A DNA stretch of 64,000 nt. Source: DATMER01 sp031390755 (lineage in GTDB: Bacteria > Acidobacteriota > Thermoanaerobaculia > Multivoradales > UBA5704). The stretch lies in contig JANMTS010000185.1 in assembly GCA_031390755.1 (NCBI GenBank), positions 25,435 through 89,434 on the forward strand. The letters run 5' to 3'. The notes under the pieces are model-generated. The model was given only the letters and a program-made list of their open reading frames with translations, ran no database searches and had not been told where the DNA came from. The position numbers were made by a program, and so were the translations under genes. Of this stretch, positions 18,375 through 26,075 are shown in pieces; positions within the stretch are counted from its first letter, which is position 1, and every line of letters starts with the position of its first letter.

Positions 18375-19439
18375 ATGAGCAGGATCCGGGGATTCTCGAC
18401 GAGTCAATTCGGACAGTCCCGGCCTCAGGTGAGGCCCTGGATGAAGGGGCTTCTCCTGGCCGGCGCGGCGCTGGGCGTGCCCGCCCTCGCGAGCGCCGTG
18501 ATCCGCCGCCGGGCCGAGCCGCCGGCCGCACCGCGCTGGGGCCGGGCGCACCGGTTCGCCGGCCGCCACGGCGAGATCGCCTTCCAGGAGCTGGGACCGA
18601 GCCGCCCCGACCGGCGCCTCGACCGGCGCCCCGACCAGGATGACTCGGCCGCCCGGCCGCCGGTCGTGCTGCTCCACTCCTTCGGCCCCGGCCACGATTC
18701 GACCGAGTGGCGCTCCGGCGCCGAGCGCCTGGCCGAGCTCTACACGGTCTACGTCCCGGACCTGCCGGGATGGGGACGGTCGCCGGCCCCGCGTTCCGGG
18801 AGCTGGAGCCCGGACCTCTACGCCGAGGCCGTCGAGGAGTTTCTCGCGGAGGTGGTGCGCCAGCCCGCCGTGCTGGTCGCCTCCGGCCTGTCCGCGGCCT
18901 ACGCCGTGCGGATCGCCGCGGAGCGGCCGGAGCTGGTGAGCGCCGTCGCCCTGGTCTGCCCCCTCGGGCTGGACGGCCTCGCCAACAGCGATGCCTTCCT
19001 CGGCAAGCTGCTGCGGATCCCGGTGGTCCGGGACTCCCTGCTCGACGTGCTGACCAGCCGCCAGGCCATCCACCACCACCTGTGCAAGGAGGTCTACGCC
19101 GCCCAGGAGCGGGTGGACGCGGCGCTGCTCGACCATCACTACCGGACCAGCCACCTGTCCCCGGCCCGGGCCGCGCTCGCCGCCTACCTGAGCGGCAGCC
19201 TGGCGGACGACGTCTCCGACGCGCTGCCGGAGATCGGCGTCCCGGTCTGGATCGGCTGGGGCCGCAAGTGCGCGGCGCCGCCGGTCGAGGACGCCGACCG
19301 CTGGCTCCAGCACCTTCCGCAGACGGCACAGCCCGCCGAGGTCGAGGTCTTCGAAGGAGCCGGCGCCTATCCCCACGCCGAGGCCACGGCGACGTTCTGC
19401 CGCTCGCTCGACCGGTTCGTGGAAGGGATTTCGGCGTAA
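18375..19439 (+). CDS. Alpha/beta-hydrolase-fold protein
   Basis: A 354-residue protein with an N-terminal basic/hydrophobic segment (residues 20-42) that may anchor it, followed by an alpha/beta-hydrolase domain. VVLLHSFGPGHDSTEW is the oxyanion region, YVPDLPGWGRS the usual DxPGxG turn, VASGLSAAYAV the nucleophile elbow (Ser in G-L-S-A, with Ala in place of the second Gly), and GAYPHAEAT carries the likely catalytic His. Substrate unknown. ATG 18375 has GGGAGG 6-11 bp upstream. Confidence 0.8.
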   Translation: MSRIRGFSTSQFGQSRPQVRPWMKGLLLAGAALGVPALASAVIRRRAEPPAAPRWGRAHRFAGRHGEIAFQELGPSRPDRRLDRRPDQDDSAARPPVVLLHSFGPGHDSTEWRSGAERLAELYTVYVPDLPGWGRSPAPRSGSWSPDLYAEAVEEFLAEVVRQPAVLVASGLSAAYAVRIAAERPELVSAVALVCPLGLDGLANSDAFLGKLLRIPVVRDSLLDVLTSRQAIHHHLCKEVYAAQERVDAALLDHHYRTSHLSPARAALAAYLSGSLADDVSDALPEIGVPVWIGWGRKCAAPPVEDADRWLQHLPQTAQPAEVEVFEGAGAYPHAEATATFCRSLDRFVEGISA

Positions 19440-19444
19440 ATCCC

Positions 19445-19531
19445 GTAGGGGCAACCCTTGTGGTTGCCCTGGGCCGGGGATCGGGATTTCGTCGTGGCGC
19501 GGGCAAGGGCGGCCACAAGGGCCGCCCCTAC
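19445..19531. repeat. Imperfect inverted repeat, REP-like
   Basis: Two arms, GTAGGGGCAACCCTTGTGG... and ...CCACAAGGGCCGCCCCTAC, bracket about 30 bp. It falls between convergent genes, as REP-type elements often do, and shares the GTAGGGGC core with the palindrome at 15092 and the window's right edge. Confidence 0.6.
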
Positions 19532-19743
19532 ACCGCCGGCGACCAGCCGGGGCAGACGATCACCGGCAGCAGCGGGTATTTCAGATAGCGTGGATCGCGG
19601 TCCGCCAGGCCGCAGCGGACGAAGACGCTCCGGGCGGAGGCCGCCAGCCGCAGATGCTCGCAGGTCGCACACAGGCCCGGCGAGGCGGACAGCCGCGACA
19701 GCAGGCGTCGATCGGCCTTCTCGTCGACCTTCTCGTCGTCCAT
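19528..19743 (-). CDS. Small Cys-rich protein, unknown function
   Basis: A 71-residue protein starting 15 bp after the ClC gene on the same strand. It has CATCEH near residue 25, an FVRCGLADRDPRY segment and a C-terminal YPLLPVIVCPGW, so four Cys and one His that could hold a metal. This layout recurs in small uncharacterised bacterial proteins as I remember them; no function is known to me. Confidence 0.65.
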   Translation of the reverse strand: MDDEKVDEKADRRLLSRLSASPGLCATCEHLRLAASARSVFVRCGLADRDPRYLKYPLLPVIVCPGWSPAV

Positions 19744-19758
19744 CTCAAAAGCAGTCCA

Positions 19759-21909
19759 TCAGACCCTCGGCGCAGGGGGCGAGGCCATCGCCTCGGCCTC
19801 GTCGAGCCGCCCTTCCGACAGCGCTTCCACGATCGTGGTGGGACCGACCAGGATCACCTGGTCTCCCTCCTCGAACACCGTGTCGCCGAACGGCACCACC
19901 GCCTCCTCCCCCATCCGGCCGCGGCGCCGGATCTCCATCACCCGGGCGCCGTAGGTCTGCGGCAGCCGCGCCTCGATCAGCGTCTTGCCGACCAGCGGCG
20001 GCGGCACCGGCACCAGGCGGACCGAGAAGTCCGGCGGCAGGTGGACGTAGTCCCGCTTCGCCTCCTCCCCGCGGTTCGACACGAACGTCGCCAGCAGCGC
20101 CGGCCTCCCCAGCACCTCCTGGGCGTAGACCGCCAGCACGTCGCGCTTGCCCACGACCCCGAGGAACTTCCCCTCCGCGTTCACCACCGGCAGCCGCTCG
20201 AAGTCGCTGCGGGCGAAGTACTCGGTCGCCCGGTGGAGCCGCTCGTCGCTGCGGATCACCCGGTCCACCGGCAGCATCAGGTCGTGGGCCACGACCGCGG
20301 TCAATGGGTCTGAGCCATCAAGGGTATGCTTAATGTCGTGCAGCGACACCGCTCCCTGCAGATGGCCGTCCGCTCCCACCACGAAGAGGCGCTGCCGGTG
20401 GGTGGAGAGGAACTTGTCCACGACCTTGCGGTAGGGGTCTTCCGGCCGCAGGGTGTCGGGATCCTCTTCCAGCAGCGCCTCGGCGTTCAGGCTGGCGAGG
20501 ACCGCCTCCTCCATCCGCCAGGGCAGCTCGATCCCCTTGTGGCTCAGCGCCTCGGTGTAGATCGAGGCCGGGTGGAGCCTGCGCGAGATCACGCTGGCCA
20601 CGATCGAGGCGACCATCAGGGGGAGGATCAGGTCGTAGTTGCCGGTGAACTCGAACAGGATGAGGATGGCGCTGATCGGCGCGTGGCTGGTGCCGGCCAT
20701 GATCGTCGCCATCCCCACCGCGGCGTAGGCGCCGGACTGCGTCGCCAGGTGCGGCCAGAGGGAGTGGATCCAGGTGCCGTAGGCGCCGCCGAGCAGGGCG
20801 CCGAACAGCAGCGACGGGGTGAACATCCCGCCGGCCCCGCCGCTGCCGCGGGTCAGCGCCGTCGTCCCCAGCTTGGCCGCGGCGATGCCCAGCAGCAGCA
20901 GGATCGTGAAGTCGCCGGGCAGCGGGATCTGCTCCGGCATCTTGAGCTTCCCCGCCAGCGCGAGGTTGATCGTCTCGTACCCCCGGCCCAGCGCGTAGGG
21001 CATGTAGAGGCCGATCACGCCGACCAGCGTCATGCCGATCACCGGCCGGACGGGCCGCGGGATGGGCTTGAACAGGCGGGAGCCGGCCTGGATGGCGAGC
21101 ATGAAGACGACCGAGGCCAGGGCGCCGACGATCCCGAGCCCGAGATAGGGCAGCATCTCCCACGCGCTTTCGAGCTGGAAGCCGGGCGCGGCGTAGAGCG
21201 GGACGTTGCCGGTGAGCGCCCGCGAGATCAGCGTGGCGATCACGGACGAGACCACGATCGGTCCGAAGATCTCCAGGGCGAAGTTGCCCAGGATGACCTC
21301 CATCGCGAACAGCGCGCCGCCGATCGGCACGTTGTAGGTCGCGGCCAGGCCCGCCGCGGCCCCGCAGCCGACCAGGATCTTGACCCGGTGCGGCGGCAGG
21401 TGCAGGCGCAGCGCGGTCCACGAGGAGATCATCCCGCCGAGGCGGATCATCGGCCCCTCGCGGCCCAGGGAGCCGCCGGCCCCCACCGTCGCGACCGCGG
21501 CCAGCGCCTCGATGATCACCGGCCGCGGCCGGATCCGGCCGCCGGACAGGGCCACGGCCTCGATCAGCGAGCCCATCCCCTCGCCGCCCACCGGCTGCCT
21601 GCCGAGCCAGATGATCAGGCCGACGATCACGCCGCCGGCCGCCGGCGCCGCCACCACGACCCAGCGCGGCACCGCCTGCACGACCGCGAGCAGCTCCCCC
21701 GGCCGGCCCCAGAGAATCCTCTGGACGCCGGCGATCAGCACCTCCGTCGCGAAGCCCAGCACGCCCGCCACCACGCCGACCAGGACGATCACGAAGAAGA
21801 AATGCCGATCCTCGCGCGTGGCGAGGCCGAAACGCCGGGCGAGCGTGAAGTCGAGAGACCGGATCCACTCCCTCAGACGGCGAAACCAGGCGGACGAACG
21901 ACCCTCCAT
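19759..21909 (-). CDS. ClC chloride channel/transporter with CBS and TrkA-C domains
   Basis: A 716-residue protein. The ClC membrane part (about 30-450) has GSLGREGPMIRLGG (the GREGP anion-binding motif), GAAAGLAATYNVPIGG, and a gating-region GSGGAGGMFTPSLLFG. Two CBS domains follow (about 470-590) and a TrkA-C-like domain (about 600-690, FSVRLVPVPPPLVGKTLIEARL). CBS and TrkA-C parts usually sense nucleotides. Whether it is a channel or a Cl/H exchanger is not decided here. Confidence 0.93.
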   Translation of the reverse strand: MEGRSSAWFRRLREWIRSLDFTLARRFGLATREDRHFFFVIVLVGVVAGVLGFATEVLIAGVQRILWGRPGELLAVVQAVPRWVVVAAPAAGGVIVGLIIWLGRQPVGGEGMGSLIEAVALSGGRIRPRPVIIEALAAVATVGAGGSLGREGPMIRLGGMISSWTALRLHLPPHRVKILVGCGAAAGLAATYNVPIGGALFAMEVILGNFALEIFGPIVVSSVIATLISRALTGNVPLYAAPGFQLESAWEMLPYLGLGIVGALASVVFMLAIQAGSRLFKPIPRPVRPVIGMTLVGVIGLYMPYALGRGYETINLALAGKLKMPEQIPLPGDFTILLLLGIAAAKLGTTALTRGSGGAGGMFTPSLLFGALLGGAYGTWIHSLWPHLATQSGAYAAVGMATIMAGTSHAPISAILILFEFTGNYDLILPLMVASIVASVISRRLHPASIYTEALSHKGIELPWRMEEAVLASLNAEALLEEDPDTLRPEDPYRKVVDKFLSTHRQRLFVVGADGHLQGAVSLHDIKHTLDGSDPLTAVVAHDLMLPVDRVIRSDERLHRATEYFARSDFERLPVVNAEGKFLGVVGKRDVLAVYAQEVLGRPALLATFVSNRGEEAKRDYVHLPPDFSVRLVPVPPPLVGKTLIEARLPQTYGARVMEIRRRGRMGEEAVVPFGDTVFEEGDQVILVGPTTIVEALSEGRLDEAEAMASPPAPRV

Positions 21910-21977
21910 GGAATGGACTGTATCAGGGGCGTCCCATCCGGGCTTTCCGGGGAAAGTTCATACTCCCTTAAGCCCTC

Positions 21978-22006
21978 TTCCATAAATATGCTTATCGGCG
22001 TATCAT
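21978..22006 (+). promoter_or_regulatory. Possible sigma70-type promoter for the structured RNA
   Basis: TTCCAT at 21978-21983 and TATCAT at 22001-22006 with exactly 17 bp between, in an AT-rich patch unusual for this genome. The -35 is poor. Start of transcription would be near 22013, just before a run of strong stem-loops. Confidence 0.35.
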
Positions 22007-22012
22007 CGGCCG

Positions 22013-22198
22013 CGAGGTCGCGAACGAAGCGACCGCAGCCCTTCCGAGGGTCCACCGGCGAGCGTCCGCCGTCGGTCTTGGAACCCTCACGGCGGACAGT
22101 TTCGCCCTGCGGTACCAACCCACCTTCGACCGCGGTACTGTGCAGTCCCGCCGCGCGCGCCAAGACCCAAGGGGACCGGGAGACCGGTCCCCTTCCCC
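22013..22198 (+). ncRNA. Candidate structured small RNA (family not identified)
   Basis: About 185 nt between the ClC gene and a small ORF with no convincing protein but many paired segments: GGTCGC/GCGACC (22016-22021 with 22029-22034), GAGGGTCC/GGAACCCTC (22046-22053 with 22080-22088), an alternative GTCCGCCG/CGGCGGAC pairing (22064-22071 with 22090-22097), and a final 11-bp terminator stem. Size, promoter and terminator would suit a regulatory RNA, for example 6S-like, but I cannot match a family. RNase P, tmRNA and SRP RNA signatures are not seen. Confidence 0.4.
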
Positions 22199-22200
22199 TT
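22169..22200 (+). terminator. Rho-independent terminator-like hairpin ending the candidate RNA
   Basis: An 11-bp stem, AAGGGGACCGG / CCGGTCCCCTT with GAGA loop, followed by a pyrimidine tract (CCCCTTTCC) rather than pure T. Confidence 0.6.
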
Positions 22201-22363
22201 TCCGGATGGTTGTTTTGCGGACAACCCCGATCTCCGCGCCCCGGCTCCCCCTCCTTAAGAAATTTCAGTCTACCTGGGAACCCGTTTTTGCACCCTTTGG
22301 ATAGTGCTGGACGCCGCCGGCCACGGAGGCCGGTCGGACGGTCCGCTTCCGGAGGAGGTTTCC

Positions 22364-22474
22364 ATGACCCCTGCATTTCGGAGCCTTGCGATCGTTTTCG
22401 CCACCTTCGAGCACCTCCTGTCCCTCGTCTTCCAGGAATCCGGAGGAGGTATGGACCCCAACGGCCATCGTTGA
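22364..22474 (+). CDS. Small ORF, 36 residues, hydrophobic, with strong ribosome site
   Basis: ATG 22364 is preceded by GGAGGAGG with a 5-bp spacer, the best Shine-Dalgarno site in the area. The peptide starts MTPAFRSLAIVFATF, is amphipathic or hydrophobic in the middle and ends with GGGMDPNGHR. Twenty-eight bases after its stop stands a perfect terminator, so it seems to be its own transcript or a leader peptide ahead of the TPR gene. Function unknown. Confidence 0.55.
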   Translation: MTPAFRSLAIVFATFEHLLSLVFQESGGGMDPNGHR

Positions 22475-22502
22475 CGTCCTGACCTTCAGCCTTCCAGCCT
22501 TC

Positions 22503-22541
22503 GTGACACCGGCGAATTGTGGCGCCGGTGTCACTTTTTTT
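22503..22541 (+). terminator. Strong Rho-independent terminator between the small ORF and TPR gene
   Basis: A perfect 12-bp stem GTGACACCGGCG / CGCCGGTGTCAC with an 8-nt loop and seven T. It lies only 62 bp before the TPR gene start on the same strand, so read-through or a separate promoter is needed for that gene. Confidence 0.92.
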
Positions 22542-22602
22542 GCCTCAGCAGCAACTTACTTCTAGGAAGAGTCGAATTGGTCTGCCAAGGAGCGTGACGG
22601 CC

Positions 22603-23952
22603 GTGAATCACCCTGACCGTGAAACCCTGGAGAAATTCTCCTGGGGCGCCCTGGATCCCGAGGAGGGAGACTGGGTCGAGCAGCACCTGCGCACCGGATG
22701 TCCGGTCTGCCAGCGGAGCGTGGACGAGCTTCTCGTGGGGCTGGCGGCCGACCTCGCCGAGCTCGCCGACGTGCCGGCCTGGGACGAGGAGGAGCGCTTC
22801 AAGAGCATCGTGTCCCGGCTGGAGCAGCGGCTGGCGCTGATCAGTCTGGAGCGCGAAGCGGCTCCCCGCCTGGCGGACGAGCTCCTCGCCCTGCCGGCCG
22901 CAGAGCGCACGGCCTGCGTCCGCGGACGCGCCCGGTACCAGACGCTCGCCGTCTGCGAGCGGCTGATCGAGCGCAGCTTCGAGGTGGGGTTCAAGGACCC
23001 GGCCTTCTCCATGGAGGTCGCCGAGCTGGCCATCGAGCTCGCGGACATCCTCGACGCCGACTACTACGGCAGCGCGGTGGTCCACGATCTCAAGGCCCGC
23101 GCCTGGGGCTATCTCGGCAACGCCCGCCGCATCCGCTCGGATCTCAACGGCGCCGAGGAGGCGCTCGCCCGGGCCGAGGCGATCTCCGAGGAGGGCTCCG
23201 CCGATCCGCTGGAGGAGGCCCGCCTCCTCGACCTCAAGGCGTCCCTGCTCTCCGACCAGGGCCGCTTCGAGAAGGCCGTCGGGCTCCTCGACGTGGTGGT
23301 CGACATCTATGAAGAGGTCCGCGACCCGCACCGCCAGGGCCGCGCCCTGATCAGCCAGGGTCTCTTCCTGACCTATGCGGGCCAGCCCGAGCAGGCCGTG
23401 GAGCTGATCCGCCGCGGGCTCGGCTTCGTCGACTGGGAAGAAGAGCCGCGCCTCGTGCTCATGGCCCGGCACAATCTCGCCTGGGCGCTCAACGACTGCG
23501 GCGACCCCGCCGAGGCCCGGCGCCAGCTCGACCGCTTCCGCCACTGCTACGGCGAGTTCCCCGACGCCTGGACCGGCCTGCGCCTGAGCTGGCTCGAAGG
23601 CCGGATCGAGGCCGGCCTGGGCCGGGCCGCCGAGGCCGAGCGCCTGCTCCGGGAGGTGCGCGAGCGCTTCATCGACCAGGGGCTCGGTTACGACGCCTCC
23701 ATGGTCACCCTCGACCTCGCCGCCCATCTCCTCAAGGAGGGCAAGGCTTCCGAGGTCCGGCGGCTCGCCGCGGAGATGCTGCCGATCTTCCTCTCCCAGG
23801 ACGTCCACCGCCAGGCGCTCGCCGCCCTCGCCGCCTTCCAGCGCGCCGTGGAGATGGACCTCATCACGCCGCGCCTGGTGCAGGAGATCGCCACCTATCT
23901 GCAGCGCGCGCGGCGCAATCCGCTGCTGCCGTTCCAGGGCAAGGAAGCGTAG
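22603..23952 (+). CDS. TPR-repeat protein with zinc-finger-like N-terminus
   Basis: A 449-residue protein. The N-terminal 40 residues (DRETLEKFSWGALDPEEGDWVEQHLRTGCPVC split by WG) resemble the anti-sigma zinc-finger-like module of Acidobacteriota regulators, with C-P-V-C and an upstream His. Residues about 120-440 are TPR-like helical repeats. I choose GTG 22603 because AAGGAG ends 10 bp before it; the open frame begins at 22519 within the terminator, which cannot be the start. Such proteins often accompany ECF sigma factors or CHAT proteins, but none is adjacent. Confidence 0.8.
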   Translation: MNHPDRETLEKFSWGALDPEEGDWVEQHLRTGCPVCQRSVDELLVGLAADLAELADVPAWDEEERFKSIVSRLEQRLALISLEREAAPRLADELLALPAAERTACVRGRARYQTLAVCERLIERSFEVGFKDPAFSMEVAELAIELADILDADYYGSAVVHDLKARAWGYLGNARRIRSDLNGAEEALARAEAISEEGSADPLEEARLLDLKASLLSDQGRFEKAVGLLDVVVDIYEEVRDPHRQGRALISQGLFLTYAGQPEQAVELIRRGLGFVDWEEEPRLVLMARHNLAWALNDCGDPAEARRQLDRFRHCYGEFPDAWTGLRLSWLEGRIEAGLGRAAEAERLLREVRERFIDQGLGYDASMVTLDLAAHLLKEGKASEVRRLAAEMLPIFLSQDVHRQALAALAAFQRAVEMDLITPRLVQEIATYLQRARRNPLLPFQGKEA

Positions 23953-23954
23953 TT

Positions 23955-24028
23955 GCTGGGAGCGCCGGCTTCCAGCCGGCCACTAACCAAAACAAGCGTG
24001 TGGCCGGCAGGATGCCGGCGCTCCCAGC
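23955..24028. repeat. 74-bp inverted repeat (REP/MITE-like)
   Basis: Arms GCTGGGAGCGCCGGC... and ...GCCGGCGCTCCCAGC flank a 16-bp AT-richer loop and include a second pairing, GCCGGCCAC with GTGGCCGGC. It sits 2 bp after the TPR stop. I infer a dispersed hairpin element; it could also attenuate transcription into the next gene. Confidence 0.7.
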
Positions 24029-24069
24029 AGGACTCTCCGGGGCAAGATTCTTCAGATATCCTCCCCGTG

Positions 24070-25317
24070 ATGCCTCCGAAACCGGCCAAAGCCCTTCCCA
24101 CCGTCCCTGCCGTCCCGATCCTTTCCGCCGCCACCGCCCGGCGGCTCCTGATGGGCGCCCAGGGGCTGCTCGACGACCCGCGCGGCCGGGTCACGGCCGA
24201 CCGTCTCTACGGCCTGATCGAGCGCATGGGCTTCGTCCAGATCGACTCGATCAACGTCGTCGAGCGCGCCCATCACCTGACCCTGGCGTCGCGCCTCGAC
24301 GGCTACCGGCCGGCGATGCTCGACCGGCTGCTCTTCCGCCAGCGGCGCCTCTTCGAGCACTGGACCCACGACGCCTCGGCGATCCCCGCGATCTGGTATC
24401 CCCACTGGCGGCCACGCTTCGAGCGCTACCGCCGCCGGGTGATGGCGCACGCCTGGTGGCAGGAGCGCATCGGCGCCGAGTCGGACACGACGATCGGCCA
24501 GGTGCGCGAGCGGATGACGGCGGAAGGCCCGCTCATGACCCGGGATTTCGAGGACACCCGGGAGGACGGCGCCGACAGGACGTGGTGGGGGTGGAAGCCC
24601 CAGAAGGCCGCGCTGGAGTATCTCTGGCGGACCGGCGAGGCCGCGGTGGCGGGGCGCGCGAGCTTCCACAAGGTCTATGACCTCGCCGAGCGCGCCTACC
24701 CGGAGGCCTGCGCCGCTCCCGTGCCCACGGGCGAGGAGCACCTGGACTGGGCCTGTCGCACCGCCTTCGAGCGCCTCGGCGTCGCGAGCGCGGACGAGAT
24801 CGCCGGCTTCTGGCGCGCCGTGGACCTCGCCGACGTGAAGGCTTGGTGCGCGGCAGCCGGCACGGCCGGGGAGATCGTGCCGGTGCGCGTCGAGGCCGTG
24901 GACGGAACCTCCCGGGCCGCCTGGGCCGTGCCCGACTGGGAGGAGCGCGCCGCGGCTCTCCCCCCGGCGCCGCCGCGCATCCGCCTGCTCAGCCCCTTCG
25001 ATCCCATCCTGCGGGACCGCCGCCGCTGCCTCCGGCTGTTCGGTTTCGACTACCGGTTCGAGGCCTTCGTCCCGGGTCCGCAGCGGCGCTACGGCTACTA
25101 CGTCCTGCCGATCCTGGAGGGCGAGCGCCTCGTCGGCCGGCTCGACCCGAAGCTCCACCGCGAGGAGAAGCGCCTGGAGATCCGCCAGGTCTGGTGGGAG
25201 CCCGGCGTGCGCGAGAGCAAGGCCCGCACCGCCCGTTTCGAAACCGCGCTCGACCGGCTGGCCCGCTTCGTGGGAGCGGAAACCTGGACCGTTGGTTCTG
25301 GACCTCTGCCAGGGTGA
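24070..25317 (+). CDS. YcaQ/AlkX-type winged-helix DNA glycosylase
   Basis: A 415-residue HTH_42-family protein. Signature parts: GFVQIDSINVVERAHHLTL, which holds the catalytic QxD motif, FEHWTHDASAIPAIWYPHWR, and the C-terminal LLSPFDPILRDRRRCLRLFGFDYRFEAF split at RDR, ending in EIRQVWWEPGVR. The family unhooks DNA interstrand crosslinks and removes bulky alkylated bases. GTG/ATG at 24067-24070 has no strong ribosome site; ATG 24070 is used. Confidence 0.88.
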   Translation: MPPKPAKALPTVPAVPILSAATARRLLMGAQGLLDDPRGRVTADRLYGLIERMGFVQIDSINVVERAHHLTLASRLDGYRPAMLDRLLFRQRRLFEHWTHDASAIPAIWYPHWRPRFERYRRRVMAHAWWQERIGAESDTTIGQVRERMTAEGPLMTRDFEDTREDGADRTWWGWKPQKAALEYLWRTGEAAVAGRASFHKVYDLAERAYPEACAAPVPTGEEHLDWACRTAFERLGVASADEIAGFWRAVDLADVKAWCAAAGTAGEIVPVRVEAVDGTSRAAWAVPDWEERAAALPPAPPRIRLLSPFDPILRDRRRCLRLFGFDYRFEAFVPGPQRRYGYYVLPILEGERLVGRLDPKLHREEKRLEIRQVWWEPGVRESKARTARFETALDRLARFVGAETWTVGSGPLPG

Positions 25318-25477
25318 TGGGCCTCAGTCCCCCGCCACGAACGTGACCAGCCTCCGGACGACGCCTCCGGATTCCATCCGGAATGTGCGAGAAACACACA
25401 TCCTGACTCTTGACTCCTTCGAATTCCTGTGTATCGTAACGATCCCGCGCGGCGGATTCAGCACGATTTCTTCCGCC
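25318..25477. other. Intergenic, no gene recognised
   Basis: Non-coding stretch between the glycosylase and the 21-bp array. I see no terminator with a T-tract and no convincing ORF. Confidence 0.4.
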
Positions 25478-25723
25478 GCACACTCGTTTGCCGCTGCGAA
25501 TTCTCCTTTGCGGCACAGGAAACCTGGTTTGCCGCTGCGGAGATCCCGTTTGCGGCAGCGGCAAACGGGAGTGCGGGGGCGGAGACCTCGGCGGCGCGGA
25601 GGAATTCGGGAGTGCGCGTGCGGCAACCGTGGTTGCGGCAGCGGCAAACGAGGTGGCCGCCCGGGAAAACCCGGTGGCGCCAGCGGCAAACAGGACGGCG
25701 CGGGCGGCAAAGCCGCCTCTGCC
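25478..25723. repeat. Degenerate 21-bp tandem array, GC-rich
   Basis: About twelve units, most exactly 21 bp (range 20-22). Typical units are ttgcggcagcggcaaacgagg and tggcgccagcggcaaacagga; the first units carry the complement tttgccgctgcgg. The core TTTGCGGCAGCGGCAAA is itself palindromic. Length changes of one base between units break every reading frame, so it is not a protein repeat. Another ~21-bp-based array is at 3.6 kb and a 20-bp one at 61.5 kb. Confidence 0.75.
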
Positions 25724-25829
25724 TGAGGGTTCATTGACAACTGATGCAACGAAAGGCCCGGAGGGTCGGGTCCAGAAGAACCGGTGGGCCTGCCTGGCCG
25801 TGACCGGCTCCGGCCCTCCATCCTTTCGG

Positions 25830-26075
25830 CTATGTACTGCGGCTCGAAGGGTAAAGCTCTCTGAGCGCCTGAGCTTCCGCTTGAGCCTCTTCAACGGTCT
25901 CGGGCCCGAGCCTTGGAGAGATACCCCTCTCGACCAGGATTTCCCTCATGCGTGACCAACTGACTCCGGCAAGCTCGGCAGCCTTGGCGAGGGAGAGATC
26001 CTCGGACTGGAAGCGATGCACCGCTAGATCCACTCTCGCTTCCGGCCTCGACACAGGCGCCCCGCTCAACCCCAC
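25830..26075 (-). CDS. UPF0175-like helix-turn-helix protein, possibly truncated antitoxin
   Basis: An 81-residue ORF overlapping the end of the kinase-cyclase gene by 10 bp. Residues 20-60 (LSLAKAAELAGVSWSRMREILVERGI) match the UPF0175 core, a small HTH family often found as antitoxin-like proteins. The first 15 residues do not match the family start, suggesting that its 5' end was replaced or that translation depends on the upstream gene. No toxin partner is seen downstream, where the 21-bp array lies. Confidence 0.6.
   Translation of the reverse strand: MGLSGAPVSRPEARVDLAVHRFQSEDLSLAKAAELAGVSWSRMREILVERGISPRLGPETVEEAQAEAQALRELYPSSRST

Noticed and set aside
25488..25955. 155-codon plus-strand ORF over the 21-bp array
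   Set aside because: One-base length changes between units shift the frame and no start signal is seen.
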